Below, piece after piece: positions 8,239 to 15,525 of a stretch of 64,000 nt of DNA. Both the position numbers and the translations under genes were made by a program. This stretch comes from Acinetobacter bereziniae LMG 1003 = CIP 70.12 (GTDB lineage Bacteria > Pseudomonadota > Gammaproteobacteria > Pseudomonadales > Moraxellaceae). Position 1 is the stretch's first letter. Every line of letters begins with the position of its first letter. The stretch spans positions 2,568,416 to 2,632,415 of the forward strand of contig NZ_KB849756.1 in NCBI RefSeq assembly GCF_000368925.1, given 5' to 3'. The notes under the pieces are model-generated. The model saw nothing but the letters and a program-made list of their open reading frames with translations, had not been told where the DNA came from and did no database searches.

Positions 8239-8823
8239 TTAAGTGAACCGATAAACCTGACCTTCTATTTTAAGGTCTACAGATTTGATTTGTTTCACCG
8301 GGCAGTGATCTAAAATAATACTTAAGCCTTCATCAGTTAAGTTTTCACCATCCGCTCCCCACGTAACCACTTGACATGATTTGTTATCTTGAGTCGAAAT
8401 TTTTAATTCGTCGATCCACAGGTCTTTAAATTGATTGGCTTTCATAAATTCAATACTGATTATCTGATCAACATTGGGTCTAGGGTCAGCACTATACATA
8501 AACCAAATCAGTGGATATGCAGTGTTAGAACAATCAACACTGTATTCATTTGCTCCACAATGCTGCATTTTAATCACTGAATTTGATGACTTTTTAACGC
8601 TTTGTATTGGTTGAGTTGATGAAGTAAGACTAGCGGAAGGCTGTGCAGATACCTTATCTATTGCGACTTCTGATGCTGACTTTTGTGTTGGTTCAGACTG
8701 GATGGTTGTCTCATGATCATTTTTTTGTAGGTTTGACTTGGATTGATTGAATAAAATATAAATAATCGCGATCAGTGCGACGATCATTATTAGATTGATG
8801 ATGATTTGTGGCTGAAGTTTCAT
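8239..8823 (-). CDS. Membrane-anchored hypothetical protein, 194 aa
   Basis: One N-terminal transmembrane segment (about residues 9-27, INLIMIVALIAIIYILF) is followed by a low-complexity S/T/Q/K linker to about residue 80. A compact C-terminal domain follows with paired cysteines (QHCGANEYSVDCSN, SCQVV, DHCPVKQ). The topology suggests a periplasmic or surface-exposed domain held by a signal anchor. AAGGAG lies 7 bases before the ATG. It is the last gene of a minus-strand cassette with two tiny membrane proteins and a lipoprotein. I do not recognise the family. Confidence 0.65.
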   Translation of the reverse strand: MKLQPQIIINLIMIVALIAIIYILFNQSKSNLQKNDHETTIQSEPTQKSASEVAIDKVSAQPSASLTSSTQPIQSVKKSSNSVIKMQHCGANEYSVDCSNTAYPLIWFMYSADPRPNVDQIISIEFMKANQFKDLWIDELKISTQDNKSCQVVTWGADGENLTDEGLSIILDHCPVKQIKSVDLKIEGQVYRFT

Positions 8824-8871
8824 GTCATTCTCCTTTTTAGTTTTTTATTAATAGCTGATCAACGCTAAAGT

Positions 8872-9096
8872 TTATTTAGGCTTGAGCAGTAATCCGCCCA
8901 CAATCAAAAGAATCAGTACACCACCAATAAATTTACCCACAGAAGGAAACATCACCGCAGGCCAAATCACGCCTTGCCCTAAATGGTAGGCAAATGATTT
9001 ATAGCTTTGTGATCCCCAATAGTTTTGGTAGAGGGCAAATAGTAAGCCAATGATGAAGTAGCCACGAATGAGCCAAGATGTAATGGATGTATTCAT
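8872..9096 (-). CDS. Small membrane protein, 74 aa
   Basis: Two predicted transmembrane helices (about residues 8-24 and 48-70, the latter FIGGVLILLIVGGLLL). GGGGGA lies 8-9 bases before the ATG, and the start codon abuts the stop codon of the 42-aa gene upstream, so the pair is translationally coupled. Function unknown; it sits in the middle of the small-protein envelope cassette. Confidence 0.65.
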   Translation of the reverse strand: MNTSITSWLIRGYFIIGLLFALYQNYWGSQSYKSFAYHLGQGVIWPAVMFPSVGKFIGGVLILLIVGGLLLKPK

Positions 9097-9225
9097 TTAT
9101 TTTCCCCCAAGTGCAAATTTAAGAAGTAGGTAAAAGAGTCCAAACATGATCATCAAGCCGATAAAGGGAAGCCCTAGAAAACAGATGATCACGATCACAC
9201 AAACGATTGCTGCTATCGTTCTCAT
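9097..9225 (-). CDS. Very small membrane protein, 42 aa
   Basis: ATG (9225) to TAA (9097-9099). It is almost entirely hydrophobic: MRTIAAIVCVIVIICFLG, then a GLP turn, then IGLMIMFGLFYLLLKF, giving two short helices or a hairpin, with a basic tail. The Shine-Dalgarno GAGGGAG ends 7 bases before the ATG and overlaps the end of the lipoprotein gene. The TAA is immediately followed by the ATG of the 74-aa gene. This packing is the strongest argument that it is real. No family recognised. Confidence 0.62.
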   Translation of the reverse strand: MRTIAAIVCVIVIICFLGLPFIGLMIMFGLFYLLLKFALGGK

Positions 9226-9228
9226 GAC

Positions 9229-9483
9229 TTACTCCCTCAAGCATTGCAGACCGCTTTGCATCAAGTCGTATTGAAATGATTCGCTCTGGGTCAGTGTGTA
9301 GAGGTTGTTCTTTAAACTGTCTTCTCCGTATTTGCTTTCGAGTTTTTTATAGGCGCATTTGCATGCGCTGCGGTCCATACCTGTAGACTGACAGCCACTG
9401 ATAAACTCGCGTTCTGATTTACTGGCGCAACCGAGTGTCAGGAGTGAACAGGTGATGATTAAAATTGAAGTGTGAATGTTCAT
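9229..9483 (-). CDS. Small lipoprotein
   Basis: From the ATG at 9483 (alternative at 9486) the protein has a lipoprotein signal ending in the lipobox LTLGC, then ASKSERE, giving an outer- or inner-membrane lipoprotein of roughly 65 mature residues. Three further cysteines occur (GCQST, ACKCAY) plus one near the C-terminus. GAGAGAGA lies just upstream. It is the first gene of the small envelope cassette, and the next gene's ribosome-binding site overlaps its 3' end. Function unknown. Confidence 0.65.
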   Translation of the reverse strand: MNIHTSILIITCSLLTLGCASKSEREFISGCQSTGMDRSACKCAYKKLESKYGEDSLKNNLYTLTQSESFQYDLMQSGLQCLRE

Positions 9484-9611
9484 CATTCTCTCTCTTTTAT
9501 TGTTGTGGTTATTTTTTAAATTTAGATTCAGCGATTTGATCAAATTCAAGGCGTAGCTTGCCTGTCCAAAGAGCAGTTATGCCTTTAGATCAATCTAAGC
9601 TGAAATAAAAT

Positions 9612-9689
9612 CTATAAATTTTGCCAAAGGCAGGGGATATGCCTAAAACGTTTTTGAGAAAGGAATAAAAATAAGAAATGCTTTGTCAT
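9612..9689 (-). CDS. Short ORF (25 aa) downstream of the C4-like RNA
   Basis: ATG (9689) to TAG with a near-ideal Shine-Dalgarno, AAAAGGAG, 6 bases upstream. The peptide begins MTKHFLFLFLSQKRFRHIPC. Its ribosome-binding site is complementary over nine pairs to a hairpin loop of the upstream RNA element, the arrangement by which phage C4 RNAs block translation of a short gene. The peptide may matter as a translated target or leader rather than as a protein. Confidence 0.4.
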   Translation of the reverse strand: MTKHFLFLFLSQKRFRHIPCLWQNL

Positions 9690-9741
9690 GGTTGACTCCT
9701 TTTGATTAGAAAGAGTCTTACCAACTTACTGTCAAATAATG

Positions 9742-9919
9742 GAGGCAAGACTAGAAGGGTTGACAGACTGGTACAAAAGGAAACCAGCGCACGCAAGCGT
9801 GCCCCTCCTAGCCTCACCATAAAGGCGTGACTTAGGAGAACGCACAAAAACCAATATCGCGTTGTTGTGCGCCTTTTGTAGAACGGTCTGTCAAAACCGA
9901 CTGACGATGTAGGTCAGCA
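9742..9919 (-). ncRNA. C4-like antisense RNA element
   Basis: The minus-strand RNA from a strong promoter can fold as an outer stem TTGACAGAC/GTCTGTCAA (9760-9768 with 9886-9894) and ACAAAAGG/CCTTTTGT. It encloses hairpins CGCACAA/TTGTGCG, CTCCTA/TAGGAG, GCACGC/GCGTGC and CTGGT/ACCAG. The last one (9768-9787) exposes UUCCUUUUGU, which can pair with CAAAAGGAG at the downstream ribosome-binding site (9696-9704). A second segment AGUCUUGCC (9744-9752) can pair with GGUAAGACU (9714-9722). Two antisense segments aimed just upstream of a short gene is the layout of the P1/P7 phage C4 RNA. C4-related RNAs have been reported in Acinetobacter (from memory). Confidence 0.6.
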
Positions 9920-9924
9920 GTTGA

Positions 9925-9953
9925 ATGATAAGTTTTGGGGTGGGTTTAGTCAA
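9925..9953 (-). promoter_or_regulatory. Promoter of the C4-like RNA
   Basis: On the minus strand: TTGACT (9948-9953), 17-bp spacer, TATCAT (9925-9930). The predicted start is near 9918, directly before the structured element. Confidence 0.6.
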
Positions 9954-10129
9954 TTGGGTGGGGCTTTTAAAGTGGTAAGAGCGAAACCAAAAACTTTGAT
10001 AGCATCATTACAGATCAGTTATCAAAATAGGGGGTTCTGACAAACATTGAAAGATCACACAGTGTTGCAAATTAGGCGAATAGACAGGCGAATGAAAATG
10101 ATTGTCGTTTATGGGGGTATTAAGGTAAA
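9954..10129. other. Intergenic junction left of the restriction island
   Basis: No gene seen. It holds a direct repeat AGGCGAAT (twice within 20 bp near 10073-10097) and a loose hairpin TTTGATA/TATCAAA. It may contain the left boundary of the accessory island, but no copy of the tRNA-Ser 3' end is present here. Confidence 0.4.
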
Positions 10130-10570
10130 TTATTTTCTGAACTTATATATTTCGTCCACAAAATATTTCTGGTTTAGATAGAGTAGTTCAAAAATGTAGA
10201 TTGGAAAACCAATTACTATGGCACAAATATTATATGTAAGCTTATAATTGTTAATAAAAAATCTGAAATCATTTGATAGAATTGTGAGACAGATAATAAG
10301 CCAGAAGTAGGTCATCATACTTAATAAAAAAATTATTAAATATGCATAATTTTTCATAAGTTCTCTTTGAATTTTAGTATCATCTCTGAGAATGACTCTT
10401 ATTTTCCGTAATCTTTTTAAATCAAAATGCCTAATGGCTCTTCCTAAAATACCTTTTTTACTAAGATGGTATTTAATATTAATTAAGAATTTAAATAATT
10501 TAGGGATAATTAACGTAATCAAACCTCCGACTATACCAACAAACCAATTATTATTTAAAATTTCATTCAT
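10130..10570 (-). CDS. Membrane protein coupled to the restriction endonuclease gene
   Basis: A 146-aa protein with a hydrophobic N-terminal segment (about residues 9-27), a basic cytosolic stretch (KKGILGRAIRHFDLKRLRK) and two strong helices near the C-terminus (about 75-97 and 109-130). It starts 13 bp after the stop of the MvaI/BcnI-type nuclease gene, so the two are almost certainly one operon. Codon use is unusually AT-rich. Not a known part of type II restriction systems; it may be unrelated cargo or a membrane-acting partner. No family recognised. Confidence 0.55.
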   Translation of the reverse strand: MNEILNNNWFVGIVGGLITLIIPKLFKFLINIKYHLSKKGILGRAIRHFDLKRLRKIRVILRDDTKIQRELMKNYAYLIIFLLSMMTYFWLIICLTILSNDFRFFINNYKLTYNICAIVIGFPIYIFELLYLNQKYFVDEIYKFRK

Positions 10571-10583
10571 GTTTAATATGCTC

Positions 10584-11939
10584 TTAGAGTTGATATTCTT
10601 TTTGTTCAGGGAAAAGTAGCATAAGATTTTTAGGACTAATCTTAAATAAAGGGCCTTTTTCTGCCGCTGCTCCAGTTTTATTCTTTCGTTTGATCAAGTG
10701 ATCCATAGTTATAATGCCTTCATCAAGTAATTGCATAAATTGCCCAACTAAAGGATTTTTAGTATGGATAATTGACTTCAAAATAAAATATTCATGATCA
10801 TCTATAAAAATTGATTCTGCTTGAATCCAGAAAGTTTCTTTATGTTTTTCAAGTAGGCGAGCACGTAAAATAGCTCCATGCCAATAAGCAACATCACCAT
10901 CGGTGGTGTGTTTCTCCACCAATAAGTCTTCATTTGCCCTATATTCAAACTGAAGCCCTTGCGGGTTAGGTTTTTGGGTGTTTATTGTGCAATAAAGCCT
11001 TAAATCAGCATCTCGCATATAACCATATTTATCAATGATTTCTCCACTATTTTTAAGAGGGCTAATTTTCCAGTCTGCAACTTGTGCGAAAAGAGTTGAA
11101 CGATTTTTCTGGGCCTTAGCTTTTTCCCTAGCTGACTTAAGCTCAATCCCTTTATAGTCAGGTGTTTTTAAAGAATTAGCTTCAATACCTAATGCATGTT
11201 CAATAGTCATGCCAATAGCCATATCACCAGTCTTGATTGCCTTTAATGGTCCTTTTTTAGCTAATGACCTAAGTTTTTCTAACAGTTCTAAGGCTGTCGA
11301 TTCTTTTTCGGCAACAAATGTTGCTAGTAAATTTTCATAATTTTCTAAATTTATTTTAGATATATTAAAAACATACAGTAAATCATTTACTAGAACCAAG
11401 GCTAAAGTATCATTTGGTTCAGCATGTTTATTAAGTTTATAAACCCAAATACGAGGATCACCGAATTTTGTTTTAGGGCGATATAAGCTAACTTGAGTAT
11501 CTAAAATTGTTGTAGACGTAACAAGTTTTGCTGGCTTTCTTTCAATAATACCTTGTTCTTGAGTTTGATAATTATGATATCCATTTAAGATAAAATATTC
11601 TCGTAACGTTGAAACAGCATCCATAATTGATTTGGTTAAACCAGTTGCTGTAATTGCAAGTAGTGAATAATCAATACCAAGTTTGGCTAAAAGTTGTCGG
11701 TTATGTAATACGAAGCCAGCATCGCCATTAGAGAATCTTGGTCGTGGAGGTTGGTCTTTTTCTTTCGCATCGGATTCTGAATTAGCTTGTACTAATTCTT
11801 GCCAATTGCTGTAACCTTCCGTTTGGGCAATTAGATCTTGTGCTTGAGAAAGTTGAATGTCCTTTTCTTTCTTTAGCTTCTTAGCATCGTCTTTTAAACG
11901 AGTGATTGAACGTTTTAGCAGGAGTTTATCTTGGCTCAT
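10584..11939 (-). CDS. MvaI/BcnI-family type II restriction endonuclease with N-terminal extension
   Basis: The C-terminal half carries the MvaI/BcnI catalytic layout: IGMTIEHALGIEANSLKTPD and then YKGIELKSAR, giving E247, D261, E266 and K268. As I recall, this is the spacing (14, 5, 2) of MvaI E36, D50, E55, K57. MvaI cuts CCWGG and BcnI CCSGG; the site here is probably of that CCNGG type (inference). Those enzymes are about 240 aa, while this one is 451 aa. The extra ~230 N-terminal residues include a helical domain (about 1-50, with YSNWQELV) seen at the N-terminus of other proteins, and a second domain of unknown role. It diverges from its methyltransferase. A weak ribosome-binding site suggests low expression. 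Confidence 0.82.
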   Translation of the reverse strand: MSQDKLLLKRSITRLKDDAKKLKKEKDIQLSQAQDLIAQTEGYSNWQELVQANSESDAKEKDQPPRPRFSNGDAGFVLHNRQLLAKLGIDYSLLAITATGLTKSIMDAVSTLREYFILNGYHNYQTQEQGIIERKPAKLVTSTTILDTQVSLYRPKTKFGDPRIWVYKLNKHAEPNDTLALVLVNDLLYVFNISKINLENYENLLATFVAEKESTALELLEKLRSLAKKGPLKAIKTGDMAIGMTIEHALGIEANSLKTPDYKGIELKSAREKAKAQKNRSTLFAQVADWKISPLKNSGEIIDKYGYMRDADLRLYCTINTQKPNPQGLQFEYRANEDLLVEKHTTDGDVAYWHGAILRARLLEKHKETFWIQAESIFIDDHEYFILKSIIHTKNPLVGQFMQLLDEGIITMDHLIKRKNKTGAAAEKGPLFKISPKNLMLLFPEQKEYQL

Positions 11940-12157
11940 TGAAAATTACTTTTTGTGCGTATGAATGCTTACCCCGCAACTAAGCACCAGATACAAACAA
12001 AAAGGGCTGGTATATTTTCAATGAGATGACCAAAAGGGGTCTTTACAGAATGCGGGCTGAAAGCTTATCTCAGAAGCCTATAGCTTATATTTCCATAGCT
12101 TAATAAAAAGATCAACTTACTCAGAACGAAAAGCGACATCTCATGTCGTATGTGGCC

Positions 12158-12186
12158 TGGACTTTTATTTTTTTTCTGATTACAAT
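12158..12186 (+). promoter_or_regulatory. Candidate promoter of the C5 methyltransferase
   Basis: TGGACT (12158-12163), 17-bp spacer, TACAAT (12181-12186), predicted start ~12193. The -35 shares bases with CCTGG (12156-12160), a CCNGG-type site that the encoded enzyme may itself methylate. Confidence 0.5.
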
Positions 12187-12211
12187 GCTTATGCTGTTTT
12201 AATGCTTTTAA

Positions 12212-12224
12212 TAGGAACTTCCTA
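12212..12224. promoter_or_regulatory. Palindrome over the methyltransferase ribosome-binding site
   Basis: TAGGAA-C-TTCCTA, a perfect 13-bp inverted repeat ending 2 bases before the TTG start. It includes the Shine-Dalgarno AGGAA. As DNA it may be an operator; the short loop makes an RNA hairpin less likely. Confidence 0.5.
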
Positions 12225-12226
12225 AG

Positions 12227-13813
12227 TTGAACCATATTGAATTGTTTGCAGGCTGTGGTGGATTATCATTGGGTCTTGAGTCCGCTGGTTTTAAATTAGT
12301 GACGGCAAATGAGCTATCGCCTATGGCAGCAGAAACTTTTGCCTACAATTTTTTTAATGAAAACTTAGAGGAGTCATGTCCAGAAAGCCGTGTGATATGG
12401 TTAAGCAGTAATTATGACAAGGAAAATAGAAAAGCTCGCCTGAGGGAAGATCCTAGGAAATTTCCAGAATTAGGGGAGAATAAATCAGATTTTTCAGAAG
12501 ACACTAAATTAAATGGCAAATTAGTAGTAGGTAATATAGTCCAATTAAACCAATGGTTGGAGGAAAACCCTAAGCAAGCTAATGAGTTAAGAAACGCTTA
12601 TGGGCGTGAGGGTGGACTGGATTTAGTATCTGGTGGCCCTCCATGTCAAAGCTTCAGTATGGCAGGGTTGAGACAATTCAATAATACCCGCAATACTTTA
12701 CCTTGGGAGTTTGCGAAATTTGTGCAAACAACCCAACCTAAAATTGCCTTACTAGAAAACGTTACTGGTATCTTGAGGGCTTTTGATATTGATGGTAAGA
12801 AGTACTATGCTTGGTTTGAAGTCGCAAAAGCATTCGCACAAATAAACTATATTCCATTATGTCTACATATCAATGCTAAGTATGCTGGTGTTGCCCAAAA
12901 TCGCCCACGCTTTATATTTATAGGGGTTCGGCATGATGTATTTGATAACATTTATTTAAAGTTAAATGAAACTGAAAAAAAACTATATAAACAATCAATA
13001 AATTTTGCTAATGATTTAAAGAAAGGTTTTGATGTGGAGTATGGGGCATTATCATATTTTGACGTAGCATATGATGAGCATCAGGAGCTATTTAGGAATA
13101 CCTTTTTAAGTCCTTTGATCAAATATAAGGGTAAGGAATTTACAGTTAAGAGTGCCATTGATGATTTACGCAACGATGGTTCAGCAAAATCCCGATATGT
13201 AAAGTTAATTAATACTTCGCTTATGCAAGATCATAGGGGAAACAAAATTCTTGTGAACCATGACCTGAGAAATAATGGTATCCATGTTCAAAGGCGTTTT
13301 AGGATTTACCAGATTCTTCAATTGTTGGATAACTCAACTAAGAAAGAAGCCTTAGATTTATTGAAAGGGAAAATTAACATTGTTTCAGCTTCTACTGCTA
13401 AGAAGTTACTGAGCTATGATTACCTTATTGATCTCAATAAATATGCAAGATTTTCTTCGATTGATGAACTTATATCTTATTTCAACGATCATCAAACGAA
13501 AAAGCAAACTCAAAAGGCTTTAATTGCAGATCAGCCTGCTCCAGCGGCATTGTCTATTCCTGATGATGCTTGTCACTATCACCATGATGAATTGAGGACT
13601 TTGACAGTCCGTGAAATGGCTCGGATTCAGTCTTTTCCAGATCAATTTATTTTTAGATCTAAAGTGACGACAGGCGGACAAATGAGACAATTTGAAGTGC
13701 CTCAGTATACACAGGTTGGAAATGCAGTTCCGCCCTTATTGGGCCAAGCATTAGGGTATGTAATAAAGAGCATTCTAGATAAATATACTACTAAGGAAGT
13801 AGAGGGCTTTTAA
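12227..13813 (+). CDS. DNA (cytosine-5-)-methyltransferase
   Basis: A 528-aa C5-MTase that would protect the island's own restriction site. Motif I is LFAGCGGLSLGLESAGF at the very N-terminus; motif IV is GGPPCQSFSMAG with catalytic C140; motif VI is ENV (177-179); motif VIII is QNRPR (224-228); motif X contains QVGNAVPPLLGQALG near the C-terminus. A long insertion lies between motifs I and IV, and the target-recognition region is about 300-430. It starts at TTG (12227) because motif I begins four residues later. It lacks the N-terminal DNA-binding extension of SsoII-type autoregulating enzymes. Divergent from the nuclease. Confidence 0.95.
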   Translation: MNHIELFAGCGGLSLGLESAGFKLVTANELSPMAAETFAYNFFNENLEESCPESRVIWLSSNYDKENRKARLREDPRKFPELGENKSDFSEDTKLNGKLVVGNIVQLNQWLEENPKQANELRNAYGREGGLDLVSGGPPCQSFSMAGLRQFNNTRNTLPWEFAKFVQTTQPKIALLENVTGILRAFDIDGKKYYAWFEVAKAFAQINYIPLCLHINAKYAGVAQNRPRFIFIGVRHDVFDNIYLKLNETEKKLYKQSINFANDLKKGFDVEYGALSYFDVAYDEHQELFRNTFLSPLIKYKGKEFTVKSAIDDLRNDGSAKSRYVKLINTSLMQDHRGNKILVNHDLRNNGIHVQRRFRIYQILQLLDNSTKKEALDLLKGKINIVSASTAKKLLSYDYLIDLNKYARFSSIDELISYFNDHQTKKQTQKALIADQPAPAALSIPDDACHYHHDELRTLTVREMARIQSFPDQFIFRSKVTTGGQMRQFEVPQYTQVGNAVPPLLGQALGYVIKSILDKYTTKEVEGF

Positions 13814-14052
13814 TTGATGATAGCAAGATGTAATGTTTAACTAATTTAAAAGTGATTTGTGAAGATTAAAAATTATTTTATTTGAGTAGATCAACTTCTC
13901 CAGTCATAAATAGTTACTTTGGGCATAGAGTTCTTCTTTGGTTAATATTAATCATTTCTTTGTATATTAAATTGTTACAATTTGTTTTATTGTAAATCTT
14001 TCTTATTGCGTTAATATGAAAATATAATATTTTTAAATTAATAGGTTTTTTA

Positions 14053-15129
14053 GTGAATCAAGAACAAGATGAAAACTTAGATGCTTTACGGTTAGATATA
14101 ATTTTTAAAATTATTGAATTAAAAAAACGTGGAGCAACATGTGGTGATATTAATACAGAATTTATGAATATAGGTTTTGATAGTTCCAATACATTTAAAT
14201 CTTTAATTTCAAAAATTAGTAAAATTGAGTCAGGTGATGTAAAGAAAACCTTATTGAATGCTCGGAAAGTAATTAATAATTTTATATATAAAAGCGTTGC
14301 TTTTAATAATAAGCGCACATTTTTTTATGATATACCTGCTGAAAATTTATTAAGATTATTTAATGCATTGCAGGAAGAAAATGAATTTTTTGACTTTAAA
14401 GGGCGGCAACAAAATTTTGATTACGAAATTGTAAATCACGACAAAGTCGAAACTGGTATGATTCTGGATGGGGATGATGATTTTAAGGTTATTTACTTAA
14501 AAAGTGGTCGTAATCGTATAGAAACGAAACACCCAAAGAATAAGGAGCATTTGTTTGCAGATGAATTTGGTGAAGTTATTGATGTAATTATTAAAGTTCA
14601 GTACGTAATGAATGCTTTTGATTTTCTAGTATTTGACTTTAAAAATAACATATTAGTTCTTGGTCTAGATTTGGATGCTATCTTTCCTATAGCTGAAACC
14701 AATAAATCACAAGGCAATTATGCACGTGATTTAAGAAAACTAGCAAATGTACAAAGCTTAAAACCTAAAAATTTACGTAATTGTGTTGCTAACTTAGAGG
14801 CAGAAAAAGAAGGAAGTGTCTTAAATCATTCATTTATGACAGCTGATCGTGGATTCAATCATGCTGGGAATAGTATTACTACGAATCAAGATATTCGAAA
14901 TGATGAGTTTCATCAGGATGGTATTAAGGGAAAAAATGCTGACTTTTATGGGATTAAGAAGCTTTTTCCTCTCATTAATGATGAAAAAATGATTTTAACA
15001 GTACGAATGACATATAGAGAGTATACAAAGCCAAATGCAGCTATCTATTCAGCAATTTTAGATGAAATAACATCTTATAATGGTTTGAAATCAGCTGTTA
15101 GAAAAATTATAGAACATAATTATAACTAG
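14053..15129 (+). CDS. Uncharacterised 358-aa protein of the restriction island
   Basis: GTG start at 14053 (AGG 8 bases upstream). The N-terminal ~75 residues are helical and could include a helix-turn-helix (GATCGDINTEFMNIGFDSS). The middle (about 120-215) is strand-rich and acidic (GMILDGDDDFKVIYL, FDFLVFDFKNNILVLGLDLD). The C-terminal third has RDLRKLANVQSLKP. No signal peptide, membrane helix or catalytic motif was recognised. Codon use is strongly AT-biased, like the rest of the island. It lies alone between the methyltransferase and a perfect terminator next to the integrase stub. Position suggests a defence or island-maintenance role, which is inference only. Confidence 0.65.
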   Translation: MNQEQDENLDALRLDIIFKIIELKKRGATCGDINTEFMNIGFDSSNTFKSLISKISKIESGDVKKTLLNARKVINNFIYKSVAFNNKRTFFYDIPAENLLRLFNALQEENEFFDFKGRQQNFDYEIVNHDKVETGMILDGDDDFKVIYLKSGRNRIETKHPKNKEHLFADEFGEVIDVIIKVQYVMNAFDFLVFDFKNNILVLGLDLDAIFPIAETNKSQGNYARDLRKLANVQSLKPKNLRNCVANLEAEKEGSVLNHSFMTADRGFNHAGNSITTNQDIRNDEFHQDGIKGKNADFYGIKKLFPLINDEKMILTVRMTYREYTKPNAAIYSAILDEITSYNGLKSAVRKIIEHNYN

Positions 15130-15146
15130 TCTAACTTATAATAAGG

Positions 15147-15184
15147 AATAACTAGGGCTATAGATTATAGCCTTAGTTATTTTA
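15147..15184 (+). terminator. Terminator after the 358-aa gene
   Basis: The near-perfect stem AATAACTAGGGCTAT/ATAGCCTTAGTTATT around the loop AGATT is followed by TTT, 17 bases after the stop codon. Confidence 0.85.
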
Positions 15185-15248
15185 CTGCTTTAATTTTTAT
15201 TCATTTTAGATAGTTGCCTAAATTATTGAGTAGATTTATTAGTCATCT

Positions 15249-15344
15249 CTATCTTGGGAGGTCTAGATACATGCCTTTTTCATCAGCGTATTTAGTTTTC
15301 TTTTCTAATGGCTTTATTTTTCTGACTTGAGCATCTGTAAGCAT
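15249..15344 (-). pseudogene. Truncated tyrosine integrase (N-terminal stub)
   Basis: Only the first ~31 codons remain: MLTDAQVRKIKPLEKKTKYA, then DEKGMYLDL, matching the N-terminus of P4-type tyrosine integrases (arm-binding domain). A stop codon follows almost at once and no catalytic R-H-R-Y domain is found. It lies about 180 bp from the 3' end of tRNA-Ser and points away from it, the usual orientation for an integrase of an island inserted at a tRNA 3' end. The flank contains repeated TACCCCCA tracts (15366-15418), possibly arm sites. Confidence 0.65.
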
Positions 15345-15525
15345 TGTAATGTTTCCACAGAATTTGGGGGTATAATTTTGGGGGTAATTTAGTATACCCC
15401 CAGTTATACCCCCAATCACATTAAGCTTGCAACAGATAAAGTAGATCGTATCAGACATAAAAAAAGCCTAAACCCTTTGGATTTAAGCTTTTAAAGACAT
15501 CATGAGATATTGTAAGAATTGAAAA

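Larger units (their letters stand above)
11940..12226. promoter_or_regulatory. Divergent control region between restriction and methyltransferase genes
   Basis: 287 bp holding both promoters. Visible elements: a 12-bp inverted pair ATTTTCAATGAG (11935-11946 on the minus strand, 12014-12025 on the plus strand); a 15-bp inverted repeat CGACAT-CTC-ATGTCG (12134-12148); a CCTGG site overlapping the -35 of the methyltransferase promoter; and a palindrome at that gene's ribosome-binding site. No controller-protein gene is present. Confidence 0.6.

Noticed and set aside
15366..15418. Tandem TACCCCCA tracts as a CRISPR-like array
   Set aside because: The spacers are irregular and only a few bases long, and no cas genes are present. 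More likely integrase arm sites or an inverted repeat.
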